DNA of 5,892 nt from the NCBI GenBank assembly GCA_002304785.1, contig DBMG01000053.1, positions 8,166 to 14,057 on the forward strand. Reading direction: 5' to 3'. The stretch's first letter is position 1. Each line of letters begins with the position of its first letter. The notes under the pieces were generated by a model, which had not been told where the DNA came from, did no database searches, and worked only from the letters and a program-made list of their open reading frames with translations. Made by a program: the position numbers and the translations under genes. Origin of the DNA: Candidatus Accumulibacter sp. UBA704. GTDB lineage: Bacteria > Pseudomonadota > Gammaproteobacteria > Burkholderiales > Rhodocyclaceae. Shown in pieces: positions 1 through 5,241 of this stretch.

Positions 1-366
1 TGCGGCGACCTTGGCCAGTTCATTGGCTTCCCTGATGAACGGAATGGCCAATTCCCGCACCTTTTCGGGCTGCTGGAAAAACTCCGGTTTCACCCGGGTT
101 TTTTCATTTCCTACCTCTCTGTCCGTCCCCGGGCCGAACAGCGCACCCATGCCGGAATTTGCCGTGGCCGCAACCAGATTTGCGGCAGCGGCCACCTGAT
201 CCTTGTTGAAATTGCCGTCCAGATTGGCCTTGATCTTGGACATGTTCCAATCCATGAAACGATAGCCGGATTTTCGGGTTCTTATCATCTCTTCCGGCGT
301 GAGCGCTTGCGCCATTACGGCCCCGGACAGACTTAAAAGAACGAGCGCGGCGAGGGTTTTCTTCAT
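1..366 (-). CDS. Cytochrome c', periplasmic (N-terminal 122 residues; C-terminus beyond window)
   Basis: Cytochromes c' are periplasmic four-helix-bundle haem proteins that bind NO and CO and are usually linked to nitric oxide tolerance or denitrification. The frame is open from ATG 366-364 to the window edge. Residues 1-19 form a Sec signal peptide (MKK, hydrophobic core, AVMA before Q20). The mature part matches the family: PEEMIRTRKSGYRFMDW in helix A, a run of KANLDGNFNKDQ, then NSGMGALFGPGTD, then TRVKPEFF. The precursor is normally about 150 residues, so roughly 28 are missing here, including the CxxCH haem site, which therefore cannot be verified. Counting Q20 as mature residue 1, the distal-face position 16 is Tyr (precursor Y35). 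A GGAG ribosome binding site lies about 8 nt upstream of the start. The gene is separated from DUF2322 by two hairpins, so it is probably transcribed on its own. The family call is firm; physiological role is inferred. Confidence 0.9.
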   Translation of the reverse strand, partial: MKKTLAALVLLSLSGAVMAQALTPEEMIRTRKSGYRFMDWNMSKIKANLDGNFNKDQVAAAANLVAATANSGMGALFGPGTDREVGNEKTRVKPEFFQQPEKVRELAIPFIREANELAKVAA

Positions 367-407
367 GGTTATTCTCCGTCGGGATCAAAACTGACTGACA
401 CAACGAA

Positions 408-430
408 AGTCGGGGCCATAATCCCCGACT
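408..430 (-). repeat. Perfect 8-bp inverted repeat AGTCGGGG-N7-CCCCGACT upstream of cytochrome c'
   Basis: The arms are 408-415 and 423-430, with the 7-nt loop CCATAAT between them. On the minus strand the hairpin is followed by TTTCGTTG, a poor U-tract, so it is at best a weak second terminator for the purB-DUF2322 unit. It lies about 40-65 nt upstream of the cytochrome c' start, so it could instead be an operator or a leader hairpin. The structure is seen directly; its role is undecided. Confidence 0.5.
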
Positions 431-434
431 CATC

Positions 435-462
435 AAAAAATGCTGCGTCAATTAGTCCGCAG
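435..462 (-). terminator. Candidate intrinsic terminator of the purB-DUF2322 unit
   Basis: Read on the minus strand, CTGCG (462-458) and CGCAG (447-443) form a 5-bp stem with a 10-nt loop. After two bases this is followed by six T residues (440-435). It begins about 20 nt beyond the DUF2322 stop codon, which is where a terminator is expected. The stem is short, so efficiency is uncertain; the 408-430 hairpin immediately downstream may help. Confidence 0.5.
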
Positions 463-481
463 TAATGCTCAAGAAGTTTCC

Positions 482-802
482 TCAGACCGCGAAGACATGC
501 TTGATGCGCAGGGTCCTGTTTTCTTCTACCAGTCCGATCAGCCGGTCGATGTTCGGATGCTTGCCCGGATGCAGGCGCGCATCCTCGGTATGCTCGGCAT
601 AAAGCTCCAGCCCCTTGCGTGCGGCATCCGGCGTAATGGCGCCATACGTTTGCGCCAGATGGTTATAGACGGCCAGCGACCCCTGGCTGCCTGCCTTGTT
701 CTCGATGACCGAAAGGACGTTGCCTTCGGCGTCGAGCAGATTGATCGCCGCCAGGTGGGATATCCCGGGAAGCTTCTTCAGGTTTTCGGCAAATTGCGCC
801 AT
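482..802 (-). CDS. DUF2322 family protein
   Basis: This is a 106-residue protein with no signal peptide, membrane segment or recognisable catalytic motif. It resembles the DUF2322 family of small proteobacterial proteins of unknown function, usually about 100 residues, so it is full length. Landmarks are an N-terminal FAENLKKLPGI segment, a strand-like AINLLDAEGNVLSVIENKAGSQGSL, then LAVYNHLAQTYGAI, and the C-terminal ELYAEHTEDARLHPGKHPNIDRL. It starts only 10 bp after the purB stop. Its ribosome binding site (AAGGA, 813-809) overlaps that stop codon and lies 6 nt from the ATG, so it is almost certainly co-transcribed with purB and possibly coupled to it translationally. Acidic and basic residues alternate through the C-terminal half, fitting a soluble cytoplasmic protein. 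The family assignment is from recalled sequence pattern; no function can be stated. Confidence 0.85.
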   Translation of the reverse strand: MAQFAENLKKLPGISHLAAINLLDAEGNVLSVIENKAGSQGSLAVYNHLAQTYGAITPDAARKGLELYAEHTEDARLHPGKHPNIDRLIGLVEENRTLRIKHVFAV

Positions 803-804
803 AG

Positions 805-815
805 CATTTCCTTCA
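805..815 (-). promoter_or_regulatory. Ribosome binding site of DUF2322 overlapping the purB stop
   Basis: On the minus strand the purB stop TGA (815-813) runs straight into AAGGA (813-809), six bases before the DUF2322 ATG at 802. Ribosomes finishing purB would sit on this site, which supports the chosen DUF2322 start and suggests coupled translation. Confidence 0.7.
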
Positions 816-2180
816 GATCCGCCGTGCCAGTTCGGTCGCTTTGCCGGTGTAGTCCCACGGCGTCAGCTTAAGCAACTCCTGCTTTGCCGCTTCCGGGATA
901 TCCAGCGTCTTGACGAAGTCCTGCATGCCTTCACGGGACACGCGATTGCCGCGCGTCAGTTCCTTGAGCTTCTCGTAGGGATTGGCGATGCCGAAGCGGC
1001 GCATCACGGTCTGGATCGGCTCGGCCAGCAGTTCCCAGTTGGCGTCGAGATCGGTGCACAGGCAGTCGGCGTTGGCTTCCAGCTTGTTCAGACCGCGCAG
1101 CAATGAATCATAGGCCAGCAGGGTGTAACCCAGCGCCACGCCCATATTGCGCAGCACGGTCGAATCGGTCAGGTCGCGCTGCCAGCGGGAAATCGGCAGT
1201 TTCTCGGAGAGGTGCTTGAGCACCGCGTTGGCCAACCCGAGATTGCCTTCCGAATTTTCAAAATCGATCGGATTGACCTTGTGCGGCATCGTCGAGGAAC
1301 CCACCTCGCCGGCCTTCAGCTTCTGTTTGAAGAAACCGAGCGAAATGTAGCCCCACACGTCGCGATCCAGGTCGATCAGGATCGTATTGACGCGGGCGAA
1401 GGCATCGAACAGTTCGGCCATCGCGTCGTGCGGCTCAATCTGGATCGTATAGGGGTTGAATTCCAGGCCGAGAGACTCCACGAAACGCCTGGCGAAGGTT
1501 TCCCAATCGTAGTCGGGATACGCTGCCAGATGGGCGTTGTAGTTGCCGACGGCGCCGTTGATCTTGCCCAGCAGGCTGACTTCGGCAATGCGCGCGCGAC
1601 CGCGTTCCAGGCGATAGACGACATTGGCCATCTCCTTGCCCAGCGTGGTCGGCGTAGCCGGCTGGCCATGCGTGCGCGCCATCATCGGCAGAGCGGCATG
1701 CTCGTGGGCCAGGTCGCGCAAGCGTGCAATGGCCTTGTCCAGCGCCGGCAGCATGGCCTCGTCGCGCGCGGCCTTGAGCATCAGGGCATGCGACAGGTTG
1801 TTGATGTCTTCCGACGTGCAGGCAAAATGAATGAATTCCGAGACACGCATCACTTCCGCGTTGTCCGCCAGCTTGCGCTTGATCCAGTACTCGAGCGCCT
1901 TCACGTCGTGGTTGGTCACGGCCTCGATATCCTTGACCTCGGCCGCCTGCTCCGGGCCGAAACCGCTGACCAGCTGATCCAGTTGCGCCACGGTCGCGGC
2001 CGAAAACGACGGTATCTCGGCAAAATGCGGCTCGGCTGCCAGCGCCTTGAGCCACTCGATTTCAACCTGCAGACGGCGGCGGATCAGGCCGAATTCCGAG
2101 AACTGGGCACGTAGCGCATCAACCTTGGCCGCATAACGGCCATCGAGCGGGGAAAGGGCGGTAAGCATAGTAAGCGACAT
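813..2180 (-). CDS. purB: Adenylosuccinate lyase (PurB)
   Basis: This cytoplasmic homotetrameric enzyme of the fumarase/aspartase superfamily acts twice in purine synthesis: it cleaves SAICAR to AICAR plus fumarate, and adenylosuccinate to AMP plus fumarate. The 455 residues match the E. coli-type PurB (about 456) end to end. The N-terminal SPLDGRY begins at residue 10, as in E. coli, which supports this ATG over the in-frame Met5. TSEDINN lies near residue 122; ARTHGQPATP carries the catalytic acid His171; and the superfamily signature GSSTMPHKVNP (294-304) carries the catalytic base Ser295 on the mobile loop. No key residue is missing. A ribosome binding site (AAAAGG) lies about 9 nt upstream and a plausible promoter further up (2223-2251). 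It is the first gene of a unit with DUF2322 and is divergent from the glutathione S-transferase gene. Confidence 0.98.
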   Translation of the reverse strand: MSLTMLTALSPLDGRYAAKVDALRAQFSEFGLIRRRLQVEIEWLKALAAEPHFAEIPSFSAATVAQLDQLVSGFGPEQAAEVKDIEAVTNHDVKALEYWIKRKLADNAEVMRVSEFIHFACTSEDINNLSHALMLKAARDEAMLPALDKAIARLRDLAHEHAALPMMARTHGQPATPTTLGKEMANVVYRLERGRARIAEVSLLGKINGAVGNYNAHLAAYPDYDWETFARRFVESLGLEFNPYTIQIEPHDAMAELFDAFARVNTILIDLDRDVWGYISLGFFKQKLKAGEVGSSTMPHKVNPIDFENSEGNLGLANAVLKHLSEKLPISRWQRDLTDSTVLRNMGVALGYTLLAYDSLLRGLNKLEANADCLCTDLDANWELLAEPIQTVMRRFGIANPYEKLKELTRGNRVSREGMQDFVKTLDIPEAAKQELLKLTPWDYTGKATELARRI

Positions 2181-2222
2181 GGGAGTTAACCTTTTGAACT
2201 GGCGGCTTGAGAGAAGGTCTGT

Positions 2223-2251
2223 ATTCTACTTTCCGGCCATATCTCCAGCAA
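2223..2251 (-). promoter_or_regulatory. Probable sigma-70 promoter of purB-DUF2322
   Basis: On the minus strand, TAGAAT (2228-2223, five of six consensus positions) is preceded at 17 bp by TTGCTG (2251-2246, a partial -35 match). Transcription would start near 2216, leaving a leader of about 35 nt before the purB ATG. No purine riboswitch or PurR-like operator was recognised in that leader. The -10 is good and the -35 weak. Confidence 0.5.
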
Positions 2252-2268
2252 ATTTGAGCCGCGGCGAA

Positions 2269-2279
2269 TGGTATATAAT
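2269..2279 (+). promoter_or_regulatory. Probable -10 region for the glutathione S-transferase gene
   Basis: A perfect TATAAT lies at 2274-2279. The overlapping TGGTATATA (2269-2277) also fits an extended -10 element. No good -35 hexamer is present at 17 bp (AATTTG at 2251-2256), so the promoter may rely on the extended -10. Transcription would start near 2286, about 24 nt before the ATG at 2310. It lies back to back with the purB promoter, the two -35 areas overlapping around 2250. Confidence 0.5.
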
Positions 2280-2309
2280 CCAAACCGATAACCTACTTTC
2301 AGGAAGCCC

Positions 2310-2918
2310 ATGAAGCTCATCGGATCGCTGACCAGCCCCTTCGTGCGCAAGGTGCGCGTCGTGCTGGCGGAAAAGAAGATCGAATGTGAATTCGAGATTG
2401 ATTCTCCTTGGACCCCGGAAACGAATGTCCCCAACATCAATCCGCTGGGCAAGATCCCGGTCCTGGCTCTCGACGACGAAACCCTGCTTTTCGACTCCCG
2501 AGTCATCGCCGAATACCTCGACAACGTCGCCCCGAACAACAAGCTCATGCCCTCTCCCAACCGCGAGCGCACCGAAGTCAAGCGCTGGGAAGCGCTGGCC
2601 GACGGAATCTGCGACGCGGCCGCACTGGTCTTCCTCGAAAGAAAACGCCCCGAGGCACAACAAAGCGCCGACTGGATCGCCCGCCAGCAGGACAAGATCA
2701 TCCGCGGAATCGACTACATGGCCGAGCAACTGGCGGAAAGCCCGTGGTGCATGGGCACGCATTTCACGATGGCCGACATCTGCGTCGGTTGCGCTCTGGG
2801 TTACCTGGCGTTCCGCTTCCCGGAAATCGACTGGCGTGCCAAGCATCCCAACCTCGGTCGCCTGCACGACAAGCTGATGCAGCGACCCGCCTTCGGCGAG
2901 ACGGTGCCGAAGGGGTGA
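2310..2918 (+). CDS. Glutathione S-transferase family protein, YibF-like
   Basis: A 202-residue cytoplasmic protein of GST fold, the same length as E. coli YibF and similar along its whole length. An N-terminal thioredoxin-like domain (about 1-75) starts KLIGSLTSPFVRKVR, with Thr8/Ser9 at the usual thiol-activating position. It has the cis-proline in GKIPVL (Pro50) and the glutathione-contacting FDS (61-63) followed by RVIAEYLD. The C-terminal all-helical domain (about 85-202) contains EALADGICDAA, as in YibF, and the N-capping box of helix 6, HFTMADIC (151-158). The family binds glutathione; the substrate of YibF-type members is not established, so no specific reaction is assigned. It is a monocistronic plus-strand gene with AGGA at 2301-2304 just before the start and a strong terminator about 20 bp after the stop. 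Stringent starvation protein A is a related alternative, but YibF is the closer match. Confidence 0.92.
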   Translation: MKLIGSLTSPFVRKVRVVLAEKKIECEFEIDSPWTPETNVPNINPLGKIPVLALDDETLLFDSRVIAEYLDNVAPNNKLMPSPNRERTEVKRWEALADGICDAAALVFLERKRPEAQQSADWIARQQDKIIRGIDYMAEQLAESPWCMGTHFTMADICVGCALGYLAFRFPEIDWRAKHPNLGRLHDKLMQRPAFGETVPKG

Positions 2919-2937
2919 CCAGGACCGGGCGTGCGCG

Positions 2938-2961
2938 AAGGGCCGCGAAAGCGGCCCTTTT
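2938..2961 (+). terminator. Intrinsic terminator of the glutathione S-transferase gene
   Basis: A perfect 9-bp stem, AAGGGCCGC / GCGGCCCTT, closes a GAAA tetraloop (2947-2950) and runs into TTTT then GTCGTT, 20 bp beyond the stop at 2918. On the minus strand the same hairpin begins 8 nt past the fructokinase stop and has A residues before it but no U-tract after it. It is therefore best assigned to the plus strand, although it may also serve the converging operon. Confidence 0.85.
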
Positions 2962-2966
2962 GTCGT

Positions 2967-3890
2967 TCACCCTTCGCTGATTTTCACCTCGCCGGCCAGC
3001 TTTCCCAGAAGTTCCGCCGACGGCGGTGTGGCTCCCGCAGATAGGCAAGCGCCGGTCCCCGCCGCCACCGACGCGCGCAGGTGGGCGTCCCAGCCGCGTT
3101 CGGGATGGCGCATCAGGCTGCTCAACAGACCGGCCAGGCTGCAATCGCCGGCCCCCACCGTATCGACGACTGTGATCTTCGGCGGCACGGCCCGCCAGAC
3201 CTTGTCGCCGGCGTACAATGCGGCCCCCTCGCTGCCCCGGGTGTAGAGAACCGGAGCCTCCGGGTTCATGGCGCGCAAACGTTCGAAGGCGGCATCATCG
3301 TCTTCCGTGCGGAACAGCCCGCGCAAGTCTTCCTCGGAAACCTTCACGAGGTCGGCAATGGCCATCATGCGCTGCAGTACGGGGTCGTAGCTCTCATCCA
3401 TCACGGCACGGAAGTTGGGATCGTAGCTGATGCGCACACCCTGCGCGTGCAGACGCTCGGCCAGGCCGACGAGTCGTCCGGCAAGCGGTTGTCGCGCCAG
3501 ACTGATGCAACCAAAATTGGCCCAGCGCACGGCCCCGTCCCAGCCCGCCGGCAGCGCGGCGACATCAAAATGCAGATCGGCGCTGTCGTCGCCGACAAAG
3601 AAGTATTTCGGCGGATGCGTTTCATGCACGATGGCCAGCAGAGGGGATTTGGCGGGACGCTGCACGAAACGCATGTCCAACCCGGTATGTTCGCTGGCCT
3701 GCCACAGCATGTCGCCAAAGCAGTCGCGGCTGATCGCGCCGCCGAAGGCGCTCCTCACGCTAAAGCAGGCCATCACCCGCGCCACGTTCCACGGCGCCCC
3801 GCCGGGAACGCTCACCCACGTATCGGCCTCCCGGCGGATCAGGTCGGTCAGCGCTTCGCCGAAGGAAACGAATTGAGGAAATCCATTCAT
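2967..3890 (-). CDS. PfkB-family carbohydrate kinase, probable fructokinase
   Basis: This 307-residue ribokinase-fold enzyme is predicted to phosphorylate fructose to fructose 6-phosphate with ATP. It has FGEALTDLI near the N-terminus, the sugar-binding PGGAPWNVA (29-37), GDDSADLHF (100-108), YDPNFR (156-161), ADLVKVSEEDL (179-189), the glycine segment TRGSEG (217-222) and the ATP/anion-hole signature DTVGAGD (243-249) with catalytic base Asp249. The SADL, DPNxR and VKxSEE blocks follow ScrK-type fructokinases rather than sulfofructose or 2-keto-3-deoxygluconate kinases. The reading frame is open far upstream (to 4328) inside the preceding gene. ATG 3890 is chosen because FVSFGEALTDLI is the usual family start and AAGG (3900-3897) lies 6 nt before it. 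This start shares one base with the upstream stop (TGATG), indicating coupled translation. Exact sugar specificity is inferred. Confidence 0.88.
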   Translation of the reverse strand: MNGFPQFVSFGEALTDLIRREADTWVSVPGGAPWNVARVMACFSVRSAFGGAISRDCFGDMLWQASEHTGLDMRFVQRPAKSPLLAIVHETHPPKYFFVGDDSADLHFDVAALPAGWDGAVRWANFGCISLARQPLAGRLVGLAERLHAQGVRISYDPNFRAVMDESYDPVLQRMMAIADLVKVSEEDLRGLFRTEDDDAAFERLRAMNPEAPVLYTRGSEGAALYAGDKVWRAVPPKITVVDTVGAGDCSLAGLLSSLMRHPERGWDAHLRASVAAGTGACLSAGATPPSAELLGKLAGEVKISEG

Positions 3891-3900
3891 CAAACGCCTT
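3888..3900 (-). promoter_or_regulatory. Stop-start overlap TGATG with internal ribosome binding site
   Basis: On the minus strand the isomerase stop TGA (3892-3890) and the kinase ATG (3890-3888) share the A at 3890. The AAGG at 3900-3897, part of the Lys-Lys-Gly codons ending the isomerase, is the kinase ribosome binding site. This is a typical arrangement for termination-reinitiation coupling and for keeping the two enzymes in step. Confidence 0.7.
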
Positions 3901-5107
3901 TTTTCAGTTCGCCCAACGCGCGCAGTACGTCGACGCAGGCGCCGATGTCGTGGTAATCGACCTTGCCGGCCGGACTTTTCTCGCGTGTGTGGTTGAGGTT
4001 GGCCGGATCGAGGATGCGGAACCAGGCGCCGTGCTGGTGATCGACGAAGTGCCGCCAGCAGTAATCCCAGATCCGGTCGTACCACGCCCAGTATTCCGCC
4101 TTGCCGGTGCGCTGCGCCAACAGCGCCGCCGCGGCGAACGTTTCGGCCTGTACCCAGTGGTACTTGTCGCCGTCGCAGATACTGCCGTCCGGCGCGAAGC
4201 CGTAGTGCAGGCCGCCCTGCCGGTGGTCCCAGGCGCGGCTGACCGCCGCCGCGAACAATGCCTCGGCACGCGGCAGATGCCAGTCGGCGGGCAAGTGCAC
4301 GTCGAGCTGCAGCAACAGCTTGGCCCATTCAGTCTGGTGTCCGGGCTGGAAGCCCCACGGGCGGAAAATGTTGGTCCTGTCGTGCCGGTTGTACTCCCAG
4401 TCGACGCTCCAGTCGGCGTGATAGTGCTCCCAGACGAGGCCGTCGGCCAGCACCGCCTGCCGGACGGTGATGTTGTGCGCCAGTATCTCGGCACGTTCGA
4501 TATAACGGCGCTCGCCGGTCGCGACGTAGGCATAGATGATCGCCTCGCAGGCGTGCATGTTGGCGTTCTGGCCGCGGTACGGCGAGAGCGTCCAGTCCGG
4601 CGCGGCCTCGTCGGCGTACAGGCCGGAATCGGGTTGCCAGAAGCGTTGTTCGGCGACGTCGAAGGTCTCCGCCAGCCAGCCGCGCGCCTCCTCGATGCCA
4701 CTTTTCAGGGCGTGCGCGTAGGCCAGCACGACAAAGGCCATGCCGTAACAGTGGCGGGTGGCGTCGAGCACCGATGCCCTGCCCTCGTGCCAGTCGATCT
4801 GCCAGGCGTAGCCGCCGGTCGCAGAGTCGAGGAAGGCCCGGCGCAAGAAGTCGACCGCGTGGCGTACACCGTTCCGGAATCTTTCCTCGCCTGTCAGTTG
4901 AAAGAGCATGGCGTGGGTAATCACGAAACGCGTGGCGCTGACCAGGTGCCGCGTGCGCGTGTCGTACACCGTGCCGTCGTCGAGATAAAAGTGGTACATC
5001 CCGCCGCTCGGGTCGATGGCCCGGTCGGCGTAGAAATCCATGATCCAGCCGATATGCTGGCGCAGGAAGGCGGGGGAACGGAAGTCAGGAGTCGGAGGAA
5101 CTGTCAT
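3890..5107 (-). CDS. AGE-family sugar isomerase/epimerase, probable mannose isomerase (YihS-like)
   Basis: A 405-residue soluble (alpha/alpha)6-barrel protein of the N-acylglucosamine 2-epimerase family, full length for the group (about 390-420). Compared from memory with E. coli YihS, the catalytic set is conserved: Arg60 (SATR), His185 in GQNANMHACEA, His257 and Glu260 in FQPGHQTEW, and His386 in KVDYHDIGA. These residues interconvert aldoses and ketoses (mannose, fructose, sulfoquinovose) or epimerise C2. It has no signal peptide. The ATG at 5107 has AGGA 7 nt upstream and begins just before the conserved FLRQHIGWIMDFYADRA. The next gene is a fructokinase overlapping by one base, so aldose-to-fructose isomerisation, most likely of mannose, is the preferred reaction. 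Cellobiose 2-epimerase, N-acylglucosamine 2-epimerase and sulfoquinovose isomerase remain alternatives. Family confident, substrate inferred. Confidence 0.87.
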   Translation of the reverse strand: MTVPPTPDFRSPAFLRQHIGWIMDFYADRAIDPSGGMYHFYLDDGTVYDTRTRHLVSATRFVITHAMLFQLTGEERFRNGVRHAVDFLRRAFLDSATGGYAWQIDWHEGRASVLDATRHCYGMAFVVLAYAHALKSGIEEARGWLAETFDVAEQRFWQPDSGLYADEAAPDWTLSPYRGQNANMHACEAIIYAYVATGERRYIERAEILAHNITVRQAVLADGLVWEHYHADWSVDWEYNRHDRTNIFRPWGFQPGHQTEWAKLLLQLDVHLPADWHLPRAEALFAAAVSRAWDHRQGGLHYGFAPDGSICDGDKYHWVQAETFAAAALLAQRTGKAEYWAWYDRIWDYCWRHFVDHQHGAWFRILDPANLNHTREKSPAGKVDYHDIGACVDVLRALGELKKGV

Positions 5108-5209
5108 GTCTCTTTCCTGGATGAAATAAACCGGATTTCAAACGAAGCCTGACAAGCATTCTGAATAGCCGAATACCGCGCCACACAAGCAATTCCGCTT
5201 ATTTAGCAG

Positions 5210-5229
5210 GTTACGCGGACCCGACTAAC
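5210..5229. repeat. Interrupted palindrome in the mnmA-isomerase spacer
   Basis: The 134-bp spacer 5108-5241 holds no gene or tRNA that I can see. Its one structured element is GTTA-CG-CGG-AC-CCG-AC-TAAC: arms GTTA/TAAC and CGG/CCG with a mismatched 2x2 step and a 2-nt centre. The centre is too tight for a stable RNA hairpin, so a protein-binding palindrome is as likely as a terminator. A run of seven T on the plus strand (5233-5239) sits just beyond it, at the mnmA stop. No convincing -35/-10 pair for the isomerase operon was found. Confidence 0.35.
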
Positions 5230-5241
5230 AGCTTTTTTTGC

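Noticed and set aside
104..451. 115-residue minus-strand open frame across the cytochrome c' start
   Set aside because: The cytochrome c' frame, with its signal peptide and family motifs, occupies the same strand in a different frame.
1212..2114. 300-residue plus-strand open frame opposite purB
   Set aside because: Shadow of purB in GC-rich DNA; no family resemblance and no supporting ribosome binding site or promoter.
2181..2309. Purine riboswitch or PurR operator upstream of purB
   Set aside because: The leader predicted from the -10 is only about 35 nt, and no conserved riboswitch core or PurR-like palindrome is visible.
2967..4328. 453-residue version of the fructokinase starting inside the isomerase gene
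   Set aside because: The extra N-terminal part is an Arg/Ala-rich out-of-frame reading of the isomerase; the family start and a ribosome binding site are at 3890.
2967..5107. Sulfoquinovose degradation (YihS isomerase plus YihV kinase)
   Set aside because: The family pairing fits superficially, but the kinase motifs are ScrK-like rather than YihV-like and there is no aldolase, reductase or sulfoquinovosidase in the window. Kept only as an alternative.
3950..5152. 400-residue plus-strand open frame opposite the isomerase gene
   Set aside because: It is antisense to a clearly conserved gene, has no recognisable motif and is rich in Val/Gly/Arg as expected from a high-GC shadow frame.
5108..5241. 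tRNA or small RNA gene in the mnmA-isomerase spacer
   Set aside because: No T-loop GGTTCGA-like sequence or cloverleaf pairing was found on either strand.
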